Of a DNA stretch of 64,000 nt, positions 1-9,692 are shown in pieces (positions within the stretch are counted from its first letter, which is position 1; every line of letters starts with the position of its first letter). Under the pieces are notes generated by a model. That model was not told the origin of the DNA. It searched no databases and saw nothing but the letters and a program-made list of their open reading frames with translations. The translations under genes were made by a program, and so were the position numbers. Source of the DNA: Psychroserpens algicola (GTDB lineage Bacteria > Bacteroidota > Bacteroidia > Flavobacteriales > Flavobacteriaceae); contig NZ_JACNMJ010000006.1 in the NCBI RefSeq assembly GCF_014526325.1, positions 186,001 through 250,000 on the forward strand, read 5' to 3'.

Positions 1-1172
1 TACACACTAGAAACATAAAGCATTACAACTAAAAATATTTCAATTATAATAAAGTGTGTAAACATCTTTTTTGCCAAGAATTGATACGCTATAACAATGG
101 ATAATACTTTAACAAAATCTCCTAATAGCTGCCAGAAAAACAAATCGGTTACAGGTGCAAATTCATCCGAAAATATAAGAGGAACAATAACCGATTTCAA
201 CACATAAAGTAGGATTAAAGCTAATCCAAAAATTGGCATTACAGATTTATAAAACCCAAATACTTCTTTTCTAAACTCTTGTTTTGAATCAATTTCACTA
301 AATCTGGGCACAATATATAGGGTAATTATTGACATTATGAACATGAGGTAATAATTAGAAATTCTGTTCATTGCCTCCCAGTAACCCGCTTCTTTAATAC
401 CAACCTCAGAAATGATATAGTTTCTGATACATATAGATATTAATGGTAGTGCAATTGCAGATACTAAAGCCATAATTGCATAAGGTCCAAATCGCTTTAA
501 TACCTCTAAACTTATATGATCTGTTTTAATATAAGTCATTAAATTTCGTCGGTTAATAATACCTACCAAAGTGATTAAAAAGATAAGTGAAGGTGCTACA
601 ACCGCTGCTACTAAAGCGCCATCTATATGGTTTTCATATATCAAAAGTAAGGTCACAAGTAAACCAAGAATCTGACCTATAATATTGATAATAAGCAACA
701 TTTTATAATTAGCAAAGCCATTCATTATGGAGAAACTCATCATATTTAAACCATAAAAAGGCAGTGCTAATGCCATTATTTTTATGACATATGCATAATT
801 ATAATTAGCCGAAAACAACAAGTCATTGATATACTGAGCATTATAATAACACAGAAAAGCAACCAAAATAGTAGAGAAAAAACACAAGTAGTAAGCCGTT
901 GAAAGTGTCTCACTTAGCTTAACTTTATCTTCCTTAACCTTTGCAATGGTTTTAACAACACCGTTGTAAAACCCTAGAATTGAGACCGATTGAACAGCGC
1001 TTAGAAAATTTCGGAGATTACCTATTAGTGCCATACCTTCTACACCAATAAAAATAGCTATTGCTTTAGATGTTAAAATTCCAGCTATGATTTTAGTAAT
1101 AATCGTTGCCGAATTAAGGTGAGCAACTTTAAATAAAACATTATTGTTAATATACTTTATTAAACTCTTCAA
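1..1172 (-). CDS. O-antigen/lipid-linked sugar flippase, Wzx-type (3' end outside window)
   Basis: An open frame runs on the minus strand from a TTG directly abutting the stop codon of the aminotransferase gene to the window edge, so the C-terminus is missing. The translation is hydrophobic throughout, with many membrane helices. Its N-terminal part, with a GMALIGNLRNF segment around residue 50, resembles the WzxE/MATE-like oligosaccharide flippases that move lipid-linked repeat units across the inner membrane. Gene order (flippase, sugar aminotransferase, acyltransferase, glycosyltransferases) fits a surface polysaccharide locus. The TTG start is inferred because no ATG in this frame precedes the conserved N-terminal segment. 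Confidence 0.75.
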   Translation of the reverse strand, partial: MKSLIKYINNNVLFKVAHLNSATIITKIIAGILTSKAIAIFIGVEGMALIGNLRNFLSAVQSVSILGFYNGVVKTIAKVKEDKVKLSETLSTAYYLCFFSTILVAFLCYYNAQYINDLLFSANYNYAYVIKIMALALPFYGLNMMSFSIMNGFANYKMLLIINIIGQILGLLVTLLLIYENHIDGALVAAVVAPSLIFLITLVGIINRRNLMTYIKTDHISLEVLKRFGPYAIMALVSAIALPLISICIRNYIISEVGIKEAGYWEAMNRISNYYLMFIMSIITLYIVPRFSEIDSKQEFRKEVFGFYKSVMPIFGLALILLYVLKSVIVPLIFSDEFAPVTDLFFWQLLGDFVKVLSIVIAYQFLAKKMFTHFIIIEIFLVVMLYVSSV

Positions 1173-2276
1173 TTAATAAAGGTTTAGGGCATTAATTATA
1201 GTTTCTATCTCTTCAGTTGTCATCACAGGACTCAAAGGTATACTTATCACTGTCTCATGGATGGCTTCTGTAATCGGTAAAGATAAAGATTTATATGGCA
1301 ATAATGCTTTTTGATGGTGAGGTGCTATAGGATAATGAATTAAATAGCCAATTTCCAATGCATCTAAGTAAGCTTTAAAATGTGCTCTATCCTCTACACG
1401 AATAGCAAAGACATGAAACACGTGATTATCAGAAAAATCGTAAAATGGCAGCTTGATTTTCGGATTATTTATGTTATTTAAATACTGCTCTGCAATATGT
1501 CTTCTAGTTCTATTGTCACTATCGAGGTGATTGAGTTTTATATTTAAAAAGGTCGCTTGTAATTCATCTAAGCGACTGTTGACACCTATTTTATCATGGA
1601 CGTATTTTTTTGAACTTCCGTAGTTATGCAGAAGTTTAATACAATTTGCTAATTCATCATCATTAGTAGTTATGGCTCCAGCATCTCCTAATGCTCCTAG
1701 ATTTTTTGTGGGATAAAAACTAAATCCAGCAGCATGAGATAAGTTGCCTGCTTTTTTATTTTTCGAAGTTAAAATAGCGCCATGAGCTTGTGCTGCATCT
1801 TCAACCACAAGCAAATTATTTTGTTTAGCTATATCGTTTATCGTCACCATATCTGCCAGTTGACCATAGAGATGAACCACCAAAACAGCTTTAGTTTTAG
1901 ATGTGATATGCTTTTCTATTTCCGAAGGATTCAAATTAAATGTCGCTTCGTCAGGCTCAACACAAACAGGTTTTAATCCAGCATTTATGATAGACAACAT
2001 AGATGCGATATAGGTATTCGCTGGAACAATCACTTCATCATTAATCTGCAATTTTCCTAGGTCAATATAAGCTTTAAAAATTAGCGTTAACGCATCCAAA
2101 CCGTTGGCCACACCTATGCAATGCTTCGTTTCACAATAACTTGCAAAGCGCTCTTCAAAATCCTTTACCTCAGAGCCGTTGATATAATATCCTGAATTCA
2201 AAAAAGTTTTGAACTGAGAAGAGAATTCGTCTTCAAACCTGGAATTCATTTTATTTAAGTCTAAAAACTTTATCAT
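1173..2276 (-). CDS. DegT/DnrJ/EryC1/StrS-family sugar aminotransferase
   Basis: 367 residues, full length for PLP-dependent nucleotide-sugar aminotransferases. Visible signatures are the N-terminal FLDLNKMN, the VPANTYIAS segment near 84-92, the [11 protein letters not shown] cofactor-binding loop with Asp160, and the SFYPTKNLG motif whose Lys191 should form the Schiff base. These enzymes transfer an amino group to a keto-sugar nucleotide, and the closest look is to FdtB/QdtB-type 3-amino-3,6-dideoxyhexose transaminases. The start ATG overlaps the stop of the upstream FemAB-like gene by 4 bp, indicating co-translation. Exact sugar substrate is not determinable here. Confidence 0.85.
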   Translation of the reverse strand: MIKFLDLNKMNSRFEDEFSSQFKTFLNSGYYINGSEVKDFEERFASYCETKHCIGVANGLDALTLIFKAYIDLGKLQINDEVIVPANTYIASMLSIINAGLKPVCVEPDEATFNLNPSEIEKHITSKTKAVLVVHLYGQLADMVTINDIAKQNNLLVVEDAAQAHGAILTSKNKKAGNLSHAAGFSFYPTKNLGALGDAGAITTNDDELANCIKLLHNYGSSKKYVHDKIGVNSRLDELQATFLNIKLNHLDSDNRTRRHIAEQYLNNINNPKIKLPFYDFSDNHVFHVFAIRVEDRAHFKAYLDALEIGYLIHYPIAPHHQKALLPYKSLSLPITEAIHETVISIPLSPVMTTEEIETIINALNLY

Positions 2277-3193
2277 ATCATAACGTTTTTTAGCAATTTA
2301 TGATTCTCAGTAGGTATTCTGTAAAAATCTTGAATCATCGTTCTGGCACCAAAACCCTCTTTCCAATACTGCAAGCCTTCATTGATTTGCTTTCCATTGT
2401 TTTCATTGGATATTCCAAAATCAAAATATGCTTTATTATGAAATACATTTTCAATAAGATAGGTATGCAACACGTCTAAACTACCAAGTATATTTTTGTC
2501 TTTGTTACCAGAAATGTACTGCGAATGTGCAACAAATTCCGTTTCAAAGATGGTCGTGCCTGCAACGAGAACATCATCTTTATACACATTGAATTGTCTA
2601 ATATGCTTCGGAAATTTTCGTTTTAACATCGTAATTTCCTCTAATGAGTGTACTGGCTTTGTCTGATGCTTTTCTTCAAGATTTATTGTCAGAATGGTAT
2701 TCCAAAACGCATCAAAATGGTCAACTTCTTTGACGATAAGACCATTTTTAATTCCGCGTTTATTGCCCTCTATTCGGTCTTTAGAAAATTTAGGGCGATG
2801 TTTTAAATTTAAAACAGAAAGTGCATCTCTTCGAAATAATTGTGCTTCAGTAAGAAACATAAGATACAATAGTTCATCATTAGGACATCTGGCATAAAAT
2901 GAAGGAAGTTGCTTTAATTCTAATGTTTCAATACCATTATCACTCAGATATTTGAGCACTGCTTTAAATATCTTTAAAACGTCTCTAAATTTGAGTTTTT
3001 CACCAAATATCAATCCGCCATAAGTAAGACCTTGATGAGAATATATAGTTGAATCCACTCTATTTGCAGGCAATAATGCTATAAGCTTCTCATTTTTATA
3101 GATCATTAAAGACGCATCATTGAAACGGTCGCTGTGATAATCCATAAAATCTCTTTGAAATAAGAATGTTGCATTTTTAGAATTCAAAGACAA
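2273..3193 (-). CDS. FemAB/GNAT-like acyltransferase of the polysaccharide locus
   Basis: At least 306 residues. The C-terminal half carries a GNAT/FemAB-type fold signature: [20 protein letters not shown], then [12 protein letters not shown], then [12 protein letters not shown]. Its probable role is acylating an amino sugar made by the neighbouring aminotransferase; that is inferred from position. The start is unclear. The coordinate given uses a TTG, but the same frame stays open about 15 codons further upstream and encodes [16 protein letters not shown], which looks like the true family N-terminus, with no ATG, GTG or TTG where a start would be expected. Confidence 0.7.
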   Translation of the reverse strand: MSLNSKNATFLFQRDFMDYHSDRFNDASLMIYKNEKLIALLPANRVDSTIYSHQGLTYGGLIFGEKLKFRDVLKIFKAVLKYLSDNGIETLELKQLPSFYARCPNDELLYLMFLTEAQLFRRDALSVLNLKHRPKFSKDRIEGNKRGIKNGLIVKEVDHFDAFWNTILTINLEEKHQTKPVHSLEEITMLKRKFPKHIRQFNVYKDDVLVAGTTIFETEFVAHSQYISGNKDKNILGSLDVLHTYLIENVFHNKAYFDFGISNENNGKQINEGLQYWKEGFGARTMIQDFYRIPTENHKLLKNVMI

Positions 3194-3285
3194 TGAATCC
3201 CACTCTTTTTTATGATCTGGCTGGTATGTTTTTACGGTTAAAATCGTTAAACTATTAAAAGTTAAAAATATAAAATTAAGCTTGG

Positions 3286-4233
3286 TTACTTATTTTCCTT
3301 TTCAATATTACTATCGCTAATAACATATAACGGTCTATTTTTTACATTGGTACTTATACGACTGATATATTCTCCAATGACACCAATAGACAATAACTGA
3401 ATACCACCAATAAACATCGAACTGATGATAAGTGAGGTCCATCCAGTAATAGTTTCCTTGAGTACAAAATGAGAGAAAATGGCAAATAAAATAACAAAAA
3501 ACGAGACCAGTGAAATAAGAAAGCCGAGTCTACTTACTAATAGCAATGGCTTATCTGAAAATCCTGTAACAGCGTCAAAAGCCAAGCTAAACATCTTGCC
3601 ATACGAATATCCAGATTCTCCATGTTTTCTCGGTTCTCGCTTAAATTCGACAAAGGTTTGCTTAAATCCTAACCAAGCGATTTGGCCTCTTAAAAATTTA
3701 TTTTGCTCAGGCATTTCACGTAAAGCCTCAACTACTTTTTTATCTAAAAGTCTGAAATCTCCAACATCTAAGGGAATATCAAAAGAAGTGATTTTTTGTA
3801 GTATTCGGTAAAAAAGCTTTGACGTTGCTTTTTTCATAAAAGTCTCTCCGTCTCTCGATATGCGCTTAGCATAAACCACATCAAATCCTTTGCTGTGTTC
3901 TGCATATAACTTCGGAATTAGCTCAGGAGGATCTTGTAAATCGGCATCTATAATAACTGTGGTTTTAGATTTACAATAATCTAGACCTGCAGAAACCGCT
4001 ACCTGATGCCCAAAATTTCGACTTAAATTGATATAAAACACACGCTGATCTTGTTGTGTGAGCGTTATTAGCTTTTGAAGTGAATGATCTGCACTACCAT
4101 CATTTACAAAAATAAGTTCGTACTGTTGAGTCACTTCATTGAGTGCTGCTTTTAAACGCTTATAGAGTTCATCAATATTATGTTCCTCGTTATAAATGGG
4201 AATAATAACTGATATGTCTGTAGTTGTATTCAT
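3286..4233 (-). CDS. family 2 glycosyltransferase, DPM1/GtrB-like with two C-terminal membrane helices
   Basis: 315 residues. The GT-A fold begins with SVIIPIYNEE (8-17), followed by VNDGSADHS (43-51) and the DADLQDPPE metal/nucleotide motif (96-104). After residue about 230 come two hydrophobic segments and the ISRISTNVKNRPLYVI tail typical of polyprenyl-phosphate glucose/mannose synthases (GtrB/ArnC/DPM1 group). Such enzymes load a sugar from a nucleotide donor onto undecaprenyl phosphate at the inner membrane. It lies between the large polytopic protein upstream and the acyltransferase downstream, so it may supply that polytopic protein with lipid-linked donor. Confidence 0.85.
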   Translation of the reverse strand: MNTTTDISVIIPIYNEEHNIDELYKRLKAALNEVTQQYELIFVNDGSADHSLQKLITLTQQDQRVFYINLSRNFGHQVAVSAGLDYCKSKTTVIIDADLQDPPELIPKLYAEHSKGFDVVYAKRISRDGETFMKKATSKLFYRILQKITSFDIPLDVGDFRLLDKKVVEALREMPEQNKFLRGQIAWLGFKQTFVEFKREPRKHGESGYSYGKMFSLAFDAVTGFSDKPLLLVSRLGFLISLVSFFVILFAIFSHFVLKETITGWTSLIISSMFIGGIQLLSIGVIGEYISRISTNVKNRPLYVISDSNIEKENK

Positions 4234-4311
4234 TAGAAAACTTCAATACGCTAATTGGTTTACAAGATATATCTTATGATAAAAAACACATAGCTATTGA
4301 TGACTTATTTT

Positions 4312-6078
4312 TTATTCAAGATTAGTTTTATAGATATTAAAATAGGCATTACTCCATATGATTTCATAGTCATGTCGCTTTAAAAAAGCATTCATAATTT
4401 TAGCTCTTTCAGGATGATAGGTATTGCTAGGTATTTTGTTTTCAGACAAATAATCATGCATAGGTGATGAAAACTCCCAAATTGTTGTGAATTTTTGTTG
4501 AACCACAACAGGTAGGACTTCTATTTGATTTTCGGCCGTTTTAATTTTTTCTTCAAATGATACATGATCATAAATCCAAACCCAAGGATTGTAAACGTAA
4601 GGCTTCGTTTCTGTTAAAAAATGTAGCATTGGTGCACTATCATATAAAAATACATAATCATCTGGCTTTACGTGTTTTTCTAATTCTAATATGACATCAT
4701 TAATAACCTGTGCACGCTCATTTGTAGTATAGATACCATTTGCATATTTACTATGTATAGTAGCTGTTTTACTTAAACGATTCCCTTTGTCAAAATAAGC
4801 CTCTTGAGACATGCTATATCCTTTATATAAAAAATAAGATGATGCTAAAATTGCAAACAGATATTTCGATAATTTACCATCTATTTTAAAACTAGTATTG
4901 GTTTGTTCTAATTCAACAGAAATCGTCATCGAAATAAGTTGAGATACAAAATGGAAAAAAAATGGAACTGCTAACCAAATACAAATATATCCACTACTGT
5001 GAACTCCACCTCCACTACCTAAGGGCAAAAATATCATTATGAGTAGGGATAAGAAAGCAATGACCTTTATGAGATCTGTTTTTTGTTTTGTAAACATCAC
5101 ACCAATAGTCCCAATAAACCCGAACACATAAACAATATAAATATCGCCTTTAGCAAACACTACTAAAAATGATAATAAGGCTATAACTGCTAAACAAATT
5201 TTACCTATCATTTTATGTTTTAAAAGCTTATACAACAATACCAATCCAGATATCAATGCAATAAACTTGCTGCCTTCATAAAATATAGCAATGTAATTAT
5301 TCTTTATCACCCTTATTAAGGTTAAAATATTATGCCCGCTGTCGTCAGTTTTACCCAAACTAAAGAGTACAGAAAATGCATTCTCCATTACATCCCATTG
5401 GTTTAGCAACTTCATTAAAAGAATAACTAAAGCGACACCAGCAATACTACCTAAAAGCATAGATAACATTGGTTTTACTGACTTTATTAACGGTTCCTTT
5501 TTTAAAACAAAAGAGGTATAAGGAATAACTAAAACGAATATAAGAAGTGTAATATTTGGAAGCCTTGCAAAAATATTAACCCCAAGTATTAAACCACATA
5601 AACCTATCAATATCAGTCTGTTATTTTGAATACCTTTTAATAAAATATACACACTTAAAACTGCCAACAACATGGTTAAATGGTTGTGATAAAAGGCGAG
5701 AAACCCGAAGTCATTTACAAACAACACCATCGACAATCCCAGCAGGACATAATATTTATTAATGTAGTTTTTAAGAATCTGGTAGCAAACCATAAAAGTT
5801 GCTGTGTTGAATATGATGGTCAAAATTCGAAAACCTAAAATGCCTCCACTTTCAAATAACTGATACCACAAGCCTCCAACCAAACCAGACAACCAGTATA
5901 CAAAACAGTATTCAACACTTTCTGGTGAATTAAAAAATTGCTGATAGAAAGTTAGGGAAAAGCCTTCATCACAAACATCAAACCCATGAATCATTAATGC
6001 AAATTGAATCAAGACAATACAACCCAAAAATACTGGGTAATACCAGGTCTTAAAAGTTACATTTTCGAACATAGACAA
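4312..6078 (-). CDS. large polytopic membrane protein, possibly GT-C glycosyltransferase
   Basis: 588 residues with about a dozen hydrophobic segments over residues 10-420 and a soluble C-terminal domain (about 430-588). An early acidic CDEGFS motif (residues about 36-41) sits after the first helix, where GT-C enzymes (ArnT/PMT/GT39 and GT83 groups) carry a catalytic Asp/Glu. This position and the adjacent polyprenyl-phosphate glycosyltransferase suggest a membrane glycosyltransferase using a lipid-linked sugar. No family-specific signature is certain, so the function is inferred. The ORF starts MSMFENV; the second Met (codon 3) is equally possible. Confidence 0.6.
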   Translation of the reverse strand: MSMFENVTFKTWYYPVFLGCIVLIQFALMIHGFDVCDEGFSLTFYQQFFNSPESVEYCFVYWLSGLVGGLWYQLFESGGILGFRILTIIFNTATFMVCYQILKNYINKYYVLLGLSMVLFVNDFGFLAFYHNHLTMLLAVLSVYILLKGIQNNRLILIGLCGLILGVNIFARLPNITLLIFVLVIPYTSFVLKKEPLIKSVKPMLSMLLGSIAGVALVILLMKLLNQWDVMENAFSVLFSLGKTDDSGHNILTLIRVIKNNYIAIFYEGSKFIALISGLVLLYKLLKHKMIGKICLAVIALLSFLVVFAKGDIYIVYVFGFIGTIGVMFTKQKTDLIKVIAFLSLLIMIFLPLGSGGGVHSSGYICIWLAVPFFFHFVSQLISMTISVELEQTNTSFKIDGKLSKYLFAILASSYFLYKGYSMSQEAYFDKGNRLSKTATIHSKYANGIYTTNERAQVINDVILELEKHVKPDDYVFLYDSAPMLHFLTETKPYVYNPWVWIYDHVSFEEKIKTAENQIEVLPVVVQQKFTTIWEFSSPMHDYLSENKIPSNTYHPERAKIMNAFLKRHDYEIIWSNAYFNIYKTNLE

Positions 6079-6268
6079 GTGTATTTGTTTGGTTATTGCT
6101 GGTGATTATATACCAATCGCTAATATAAATAAATACTAGCAATGAAACTATCCCTAAACCGGGTAGTTCCAACGAATTCAAAATAATTATCAAATCTTGT
6201 TCGATAGTCAAAACTATTTCAAATAAATTATATAATTTCGGAGCCTGTAAAACACTGAAATTTTAACA

Positions 6269-6886
6269 ATGAGTAAATTCTCTCTTTCTCAATTAATTCT
6301 TGGTAACCCATTTGTATATTGGAGTTATCAAAAACTGGTTGGTGGTGATAGAGCCAGACGCTTATTTATAAAAAATCAGGTGCGTCCACAAGTGGGTCAA
6401 AAAATATTAGATATTGGTTGCGGTCCTGGAAACATCTTAGATTATCTTCCAGAAATGGATTATTACGGATTTGATGTAGACCCAGAATACATTGAAGCTG
6501 CTAAAAAAAATTACGGAGACAGAGGTACTTTTATTTGTGCTAATGCCAGCGAATTTAAGGTATCAGAACCTCATAGCTTTGATGTCGTCATAGCAACAGG
6601 TGTCATTCACCATTTAAACGACAGCGAAACCAAACGTCTTTTTGAAATTGCAGCTGAAGCACTAAAGCCAAATGCTCGTTTGGTTACCTTTGATGGTTGT
6701 TATATTAAAGGACAACATATAATTTCAAAATACATGCTAAAATTTGACAGAGGTAAATTTGTTCGCACGCAAGAATCTTATGAAGCTCTGGCAGGTCATT
6801 CGTTTTCTAAAATCGATTCTACAATAGATGAGAGTTACTTTAGAATTCCGTATACCTCAATTTTTATGGAGTGTCAAAACGTTTAA
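6269..6886 (+). CDS. class I SAM-dependent methyltransferase
   Basis: 205 residues with the Rossmann methyltransferase core. Motif I is ILDIGCGPGN (46-55), the acidic ribose-binding end of strand 2 is YGFDVDPEYIEAA, and motif IV-like VIATGVIHHLND follows. The substrate is unknown. The gene is divergent from the polysaccharide genes at 1-6.1 kb, and its methyl acceptor might be a sugar or lipid in that pathway, but nothing in the sequence proves it. Its 3' end overlaps the convergent small gene at 6864-7097 by 23 bp. Confidence 0.8.
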   Translation: MSKFSLSQLILGNPFVYWSYQKLVGGDRARRLFIKNQVRPQVGQKILDIGCGPGNILDYLPEMDYYGFDVDPEYIEAAKKNYGDRGTFICANASEFKVSEPHSFDVVIATGVIHHLNDSETKRLFEIAAEALKPNARLVTFDGCYIKGQHIISKYMLKFDRGKFVRTQESYEALAGHSFSKIDSTIDESYFRIPYTSIFMECQNV

Positions 6887-7097
6887 AAACCACTTGGTAA
6901 TTTTCATCAATAAGTTCATACACACCAAAAGGTGCTTCCGAATCGATGATTTGATAGCTCTTATCATCTTCTAAGGCATTCAAATACTTTTGATTGTCAC
7001 TCAAATAAGAAAATAAAATCCGAAATAAATTTACATTGGTTTTTAGTTGGTCATCAAAATCTGGTGCTTTATTATCTGGCCAACTAACAGCTGACAT
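6864..7097 (-). CDS. hypothetical small acidic protein (77 aa)
   Basis: A 77-residue acidic soluble protein beginning MSAVSWPDNKAPDFDD and ending KRFDTP, with no membrane segment and no recognised motif. It occupies the gap between the methyltransferase (convergent, 23-bp overlap at the 3' ends) and the typA terminator. The composition looks like a real protein: ATG start, balanced residues, no low-complexity run. Its upstream end lies just downstream of the typA terminator, so it needs its own promoter, which I could not identify. Confidence 0.5.
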   Translation of the reverse strand: MSAVSWPDNKAPDFDDQLKTNVNLFRILFSYLSDNQKYLNALEDDKSYQIIDSEAPFGVYELIDENYQVVFKRFDTP

Positions 7098-7123
7098 TAC
7101 TGTAAATAAAGAAAACTCAAAAC

Positions 7124-7157
7124 AAAAAAGGAATCCTATGACAGATTCCTTTTTTTA
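7124..7157. terminator. bidirectional intrinsic terminator after typA
   Basis: Perfect 12-bp inverted repeat, AAAAAAGGAATC / GATTCCTTTTTT with an 8-nt loop, so there is a T-tract on both strands. It sits 17 bp beyond the typA stop on the minus strand. Confidence 0.85.
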
Positions 7158-7173
7158 TAAACTTGTGTATTAC

Positions 7174-8973
7174 TTATATCGTTTTGTTACGCTTACGCTC
7201 TACTTCAGTTAAGAAAATTTTACGCAGCCTTAAATGATTAGGAGTTACCTCAACATATTCATCTTTTTGAATATATTCTAAAGCTTCTTCTAAAGAAAAT
7301 TTAATAGCTGGTACAATCTTAGCTTTATCATCAGCTCCAGAACTACGAACATTACTTAATTTTTTCGTCTTAGTTACATTGACCGTCATATCATCACCTC
7401 GTGAATTTTCTCCAATCACCTGACCTTCATAAATATCTTCTCCCGGATCAACGAAAAACTTTCCTCTATCTTGTAATTTATCAATAGAATATGGAATCGC
7501 CTGTCCTTTTTCCATAGATACTAATGAGCCATTTTGTCGCTCAGGAATTCCTCCTTTTAAGGGTTGATATTCTTTAAAACGGTGTGCCATAATCGCTTCT
7601 CCAGCTGTTGCTGTTAATAACTGATTACGCAAACCAATAATACCTCTTGAAGGCACTATAAATTCACATACCATACGTTCACCCTTAGCTTCCATACTAA
7701 GCATTTCACCCTTTCGCATGGTTACCATTTCTATAGCTTTACCCGAAACAGTTTCAGGTAAATCAATAGTCATTTCTTCAACTGGCTCACATTTTACACC
7801 ATCAATTTCTTTAATGATTACTTGTGGCTGACCGATTTGTAACTCATAGCCTTCACGACGCATAGTTTCGATTAAAACCGAGAGGTGTAATACACCACGT
7901 CCAAAGACCATAAACTTATCAGCACTATCTGTTTCTTCAACACGAAGTGCTAAGTTTTTTTCCAACTCTTTAGTTAATCTTTCTTTGATATGACGAGACG
8001 TTACAAACTTTCCATCTTTTCCGAAGAAAGGAGAATCGTTAATTGTAAACAACATACTCATTGTAGGCTCATCAATTGCAATGGTTTTTAAACCTTCAGG
8101 CGCTTCCCAATCGGCAACAGTATCACCAATTTCAAATCCTTCTAATCCTACAATAGCACAAATATCACCTGTTTGAACTTCGTCAACTTTCTTTCTTCCT
8201 AGACCTTCAAACACATGAAGTTCTTTTATTTTTGATTTCACTATACTTTTATCACGCTTTACAAGTGAAATATTTTGTCCGACTTTAAGCTCTCCACGAG
8301 TTAAGCGTCCGATAGCAATACGTCCTGTAAACGAAGAAAAATCTAATGATGTAATTAGCATTTGAGTTGTTCCTTCTTCAATTTTTGGTTCAGGAATATG
8401 CTCAATAACCATATCTAAAAGTGGCTCAATGTTTTCAGTTTCATTTTGCCAATCGTCACTCATCCAGTTATTCTTTGCAGAACCATAAACTGTTGGAAAA
8501 TCTAATTGCCATTCTTCGGCACCTAACTCGAACATCAAATCAAATACTTTCTCATGTACTTCATCTGGAGTACAGTTTTCTTTATCAACTTTATTGATAA
8601 CCACACAAGGTTTTAATCCTAAATCGATAGCTTTTTGTAAAACAAAACGTGTTTGAGGCATCGGACCTTCAAAAGCATCAACTAATAACAAAACACCATC
8701 GGCCATGTTTAAAACACGCTCTACTTCTCCACCAAAATCGGCGTGACCAGGTGTATCAATAATGTTAATCTTAGTGTCTTTATAGATTACAGAAACGTTT
8801 TTTGACGTAATTGTAATTCCTCTTTCACGCTCTAAATCGTTATTATCCAGAATTAAATCACCTGTATTTTCGTTTTCACGAAATAACTGACAGTGATACA
8901 TGATTTTATCTACCAAGGTTGTTTTACCGTGATCGACGTGTGCAATAATTGCAATGTTTTTAATATTAGCCAT
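7174..8973 (-). CDS. typA: translational GTPase TypA/BipA
   Basis: 599 residues, normal family length. The GTPase domain shows the P-loop AHVDHGKT (11-18), the switch I region ERERGITI, DTPGH (73-77) and NKVD (127-130). It is followed by an EF-Tu domain 2-like barrel, the EF-G III/V domains, and the C-terminal TypA-specific region ending near residue 599. TypA binds ribosomes and helps 50S assembly and stress or cold growth. It is monocistronic: its own terminator lies downstream and a 320-bp divergent intergenic region upstream. Confidence 0.97.
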   Translation of the reverse strand: MANIKNIAIIAHVDHGKTTLVDKIMYHCQLFRENENTGDLILDNNDLERERGITITSKNVSVIYKDTKINIIDTPGHADFGGEVERVLNMADGVLLLVDAFEGPMPQTRFVLQKAIDLGLKPCVVINKVDKENCTPDEVHEKVFDLMFELGAEEWQLDFPTVYGSAKNNWMSDDWQNETENIEPLLDMVIEHIPEPKIEEGTTQMLITSLDFSSFTGRIAIGRLTRGELKVGQNISLVKRDKSIVKSKIKELHVFEGLGRKKVDEVQTGDICAIVGLEGFEIGDTVADWEAPEGLKTIAIDEPTMSMLFTINDSPFFGKDGKFVTSRHIKERLTKELEKNLALRVEETDSADKFMVFGRGVLHLSVLIETMRREGYELQIGQPQVIIKEIDGVKCEPVEEMTIDLPETVSGKAIEMVTMRKGEMLSMEAKGERMVCEFIVPSRGIIGLRNQLLTATAGEAIMAHRFKEYQPLKGGIPERQNGSLVSMEKGQAIPYSIDKLQDRGKFFVDPGEDIYEGQVIGENSRGDDMTVNVTKTKKLSNVRSSGADDKAKIVPAIKFSLEEALEYIQKDEYVEVTPNHLRLRKIFLTEVERKRNKTI

Positions 8974-9293
8974 AATGATGCCTTATTTTAAGCGTGCAAA
9001 GGTACGTTAAATTCCGTTTAAAAATTCATTCTTATACAAGAAATAAAACTCATACTATTTTATCCTTTTTCATATAAAGAAAAACATCCTGGTTTTAGGC
9101 TAAAACACTGGCACTACAAAGGTTTACCTCTATACAATGTTACATTTAATTTTTAGATGTATTTAGTTAATAAAATGTTATACTCCTTAAAAAGTATAAT
9201 TTCTGTACGTATCTTTCGTTATTAAATTGATTAATAGTAAATAGCCTCCCTCAACCAACCCACAGTGGCGATTTACATCTGAAACCTAAACAG
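8974..9293. other. divergent intergenic region between typA and the 9294 gene
   Basis: 320 bp without a credible ORF. It must hold the typA promoter (minus) and a plus-strand promoter for the small membrane gene at 9294. A TATCTTTC sequence near 9209-9216 is one mismatch from the TAnnTTTG box, but it is too far from the start to assign with confidence. No repeat or RNA gene is seen. Confidence 0.4.
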
Positions 9294-9653
9294 ATGGAAA
9301 CAATACACAAATACTCAAAATTTGTACCTTACCTCTATTTCTTAGCGGTAATTGCATATTGGTTTACTAACGTAAATAAAAGTGAAGGCATTACCGCCTA
9401 TCCAATTTTATTATTTGGTATCCCATTTTTATGGCAACTCATAAAACCAAATAAAAAATTAAATTTCACCTTAGGCATCACGTTCGTGTGCTTGTCTTCG
9501 TATTTAATTTTAGCCTACCTCTCTGATATTTTTCATATCATAGAATTATCATCTCGAACTAAACATTTTATGGTGTTTGGAGGTGTATTTGTAGTTGCTA
9601 ACTTTATAATGGCCTTATGGATGATACGAAATAGTCTTAACAGAAGCTTTTAA
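9294..9653 (+). CDS. small four-helix membrane protein, hypothetical
   Basis: 119 residues with about four hydrophobic segments (roughly 11-25, 36-50, 57-77, 90-111) separated by short loops. It resembles the amino-terminal part of TMEM86/lysoplasmalogenase-type proteins in layout, but the similarity is too weak to name it. It lies immediately upstream of kdsA in the same direction; the -7 box in front of kdsA suggests the two are separable units. Confidence 0.6.
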   Translation: METIHKYSKFVPYLYFLAVIAYWFTNVNKSEGITAYPILLFGIPFLWQLIKPNKKLNFTLGITFVCLSSYLILAYLSDIFHIIELSSRTKHFMVFGGVFVVANFIMALWMIRNSLNRSF

Positions 9654-9692
9654 TATGTATCTTTGCTGCTCAAATTGAAAAATAAAAAGCAG

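Noticed and set aside
9663-9692. TTG-started N-terminal extension of kdsA
   Set aside because: It overlaps the -7 box TATCTTTG and adds basic residues with no family match; the ATG at 9693 fits.
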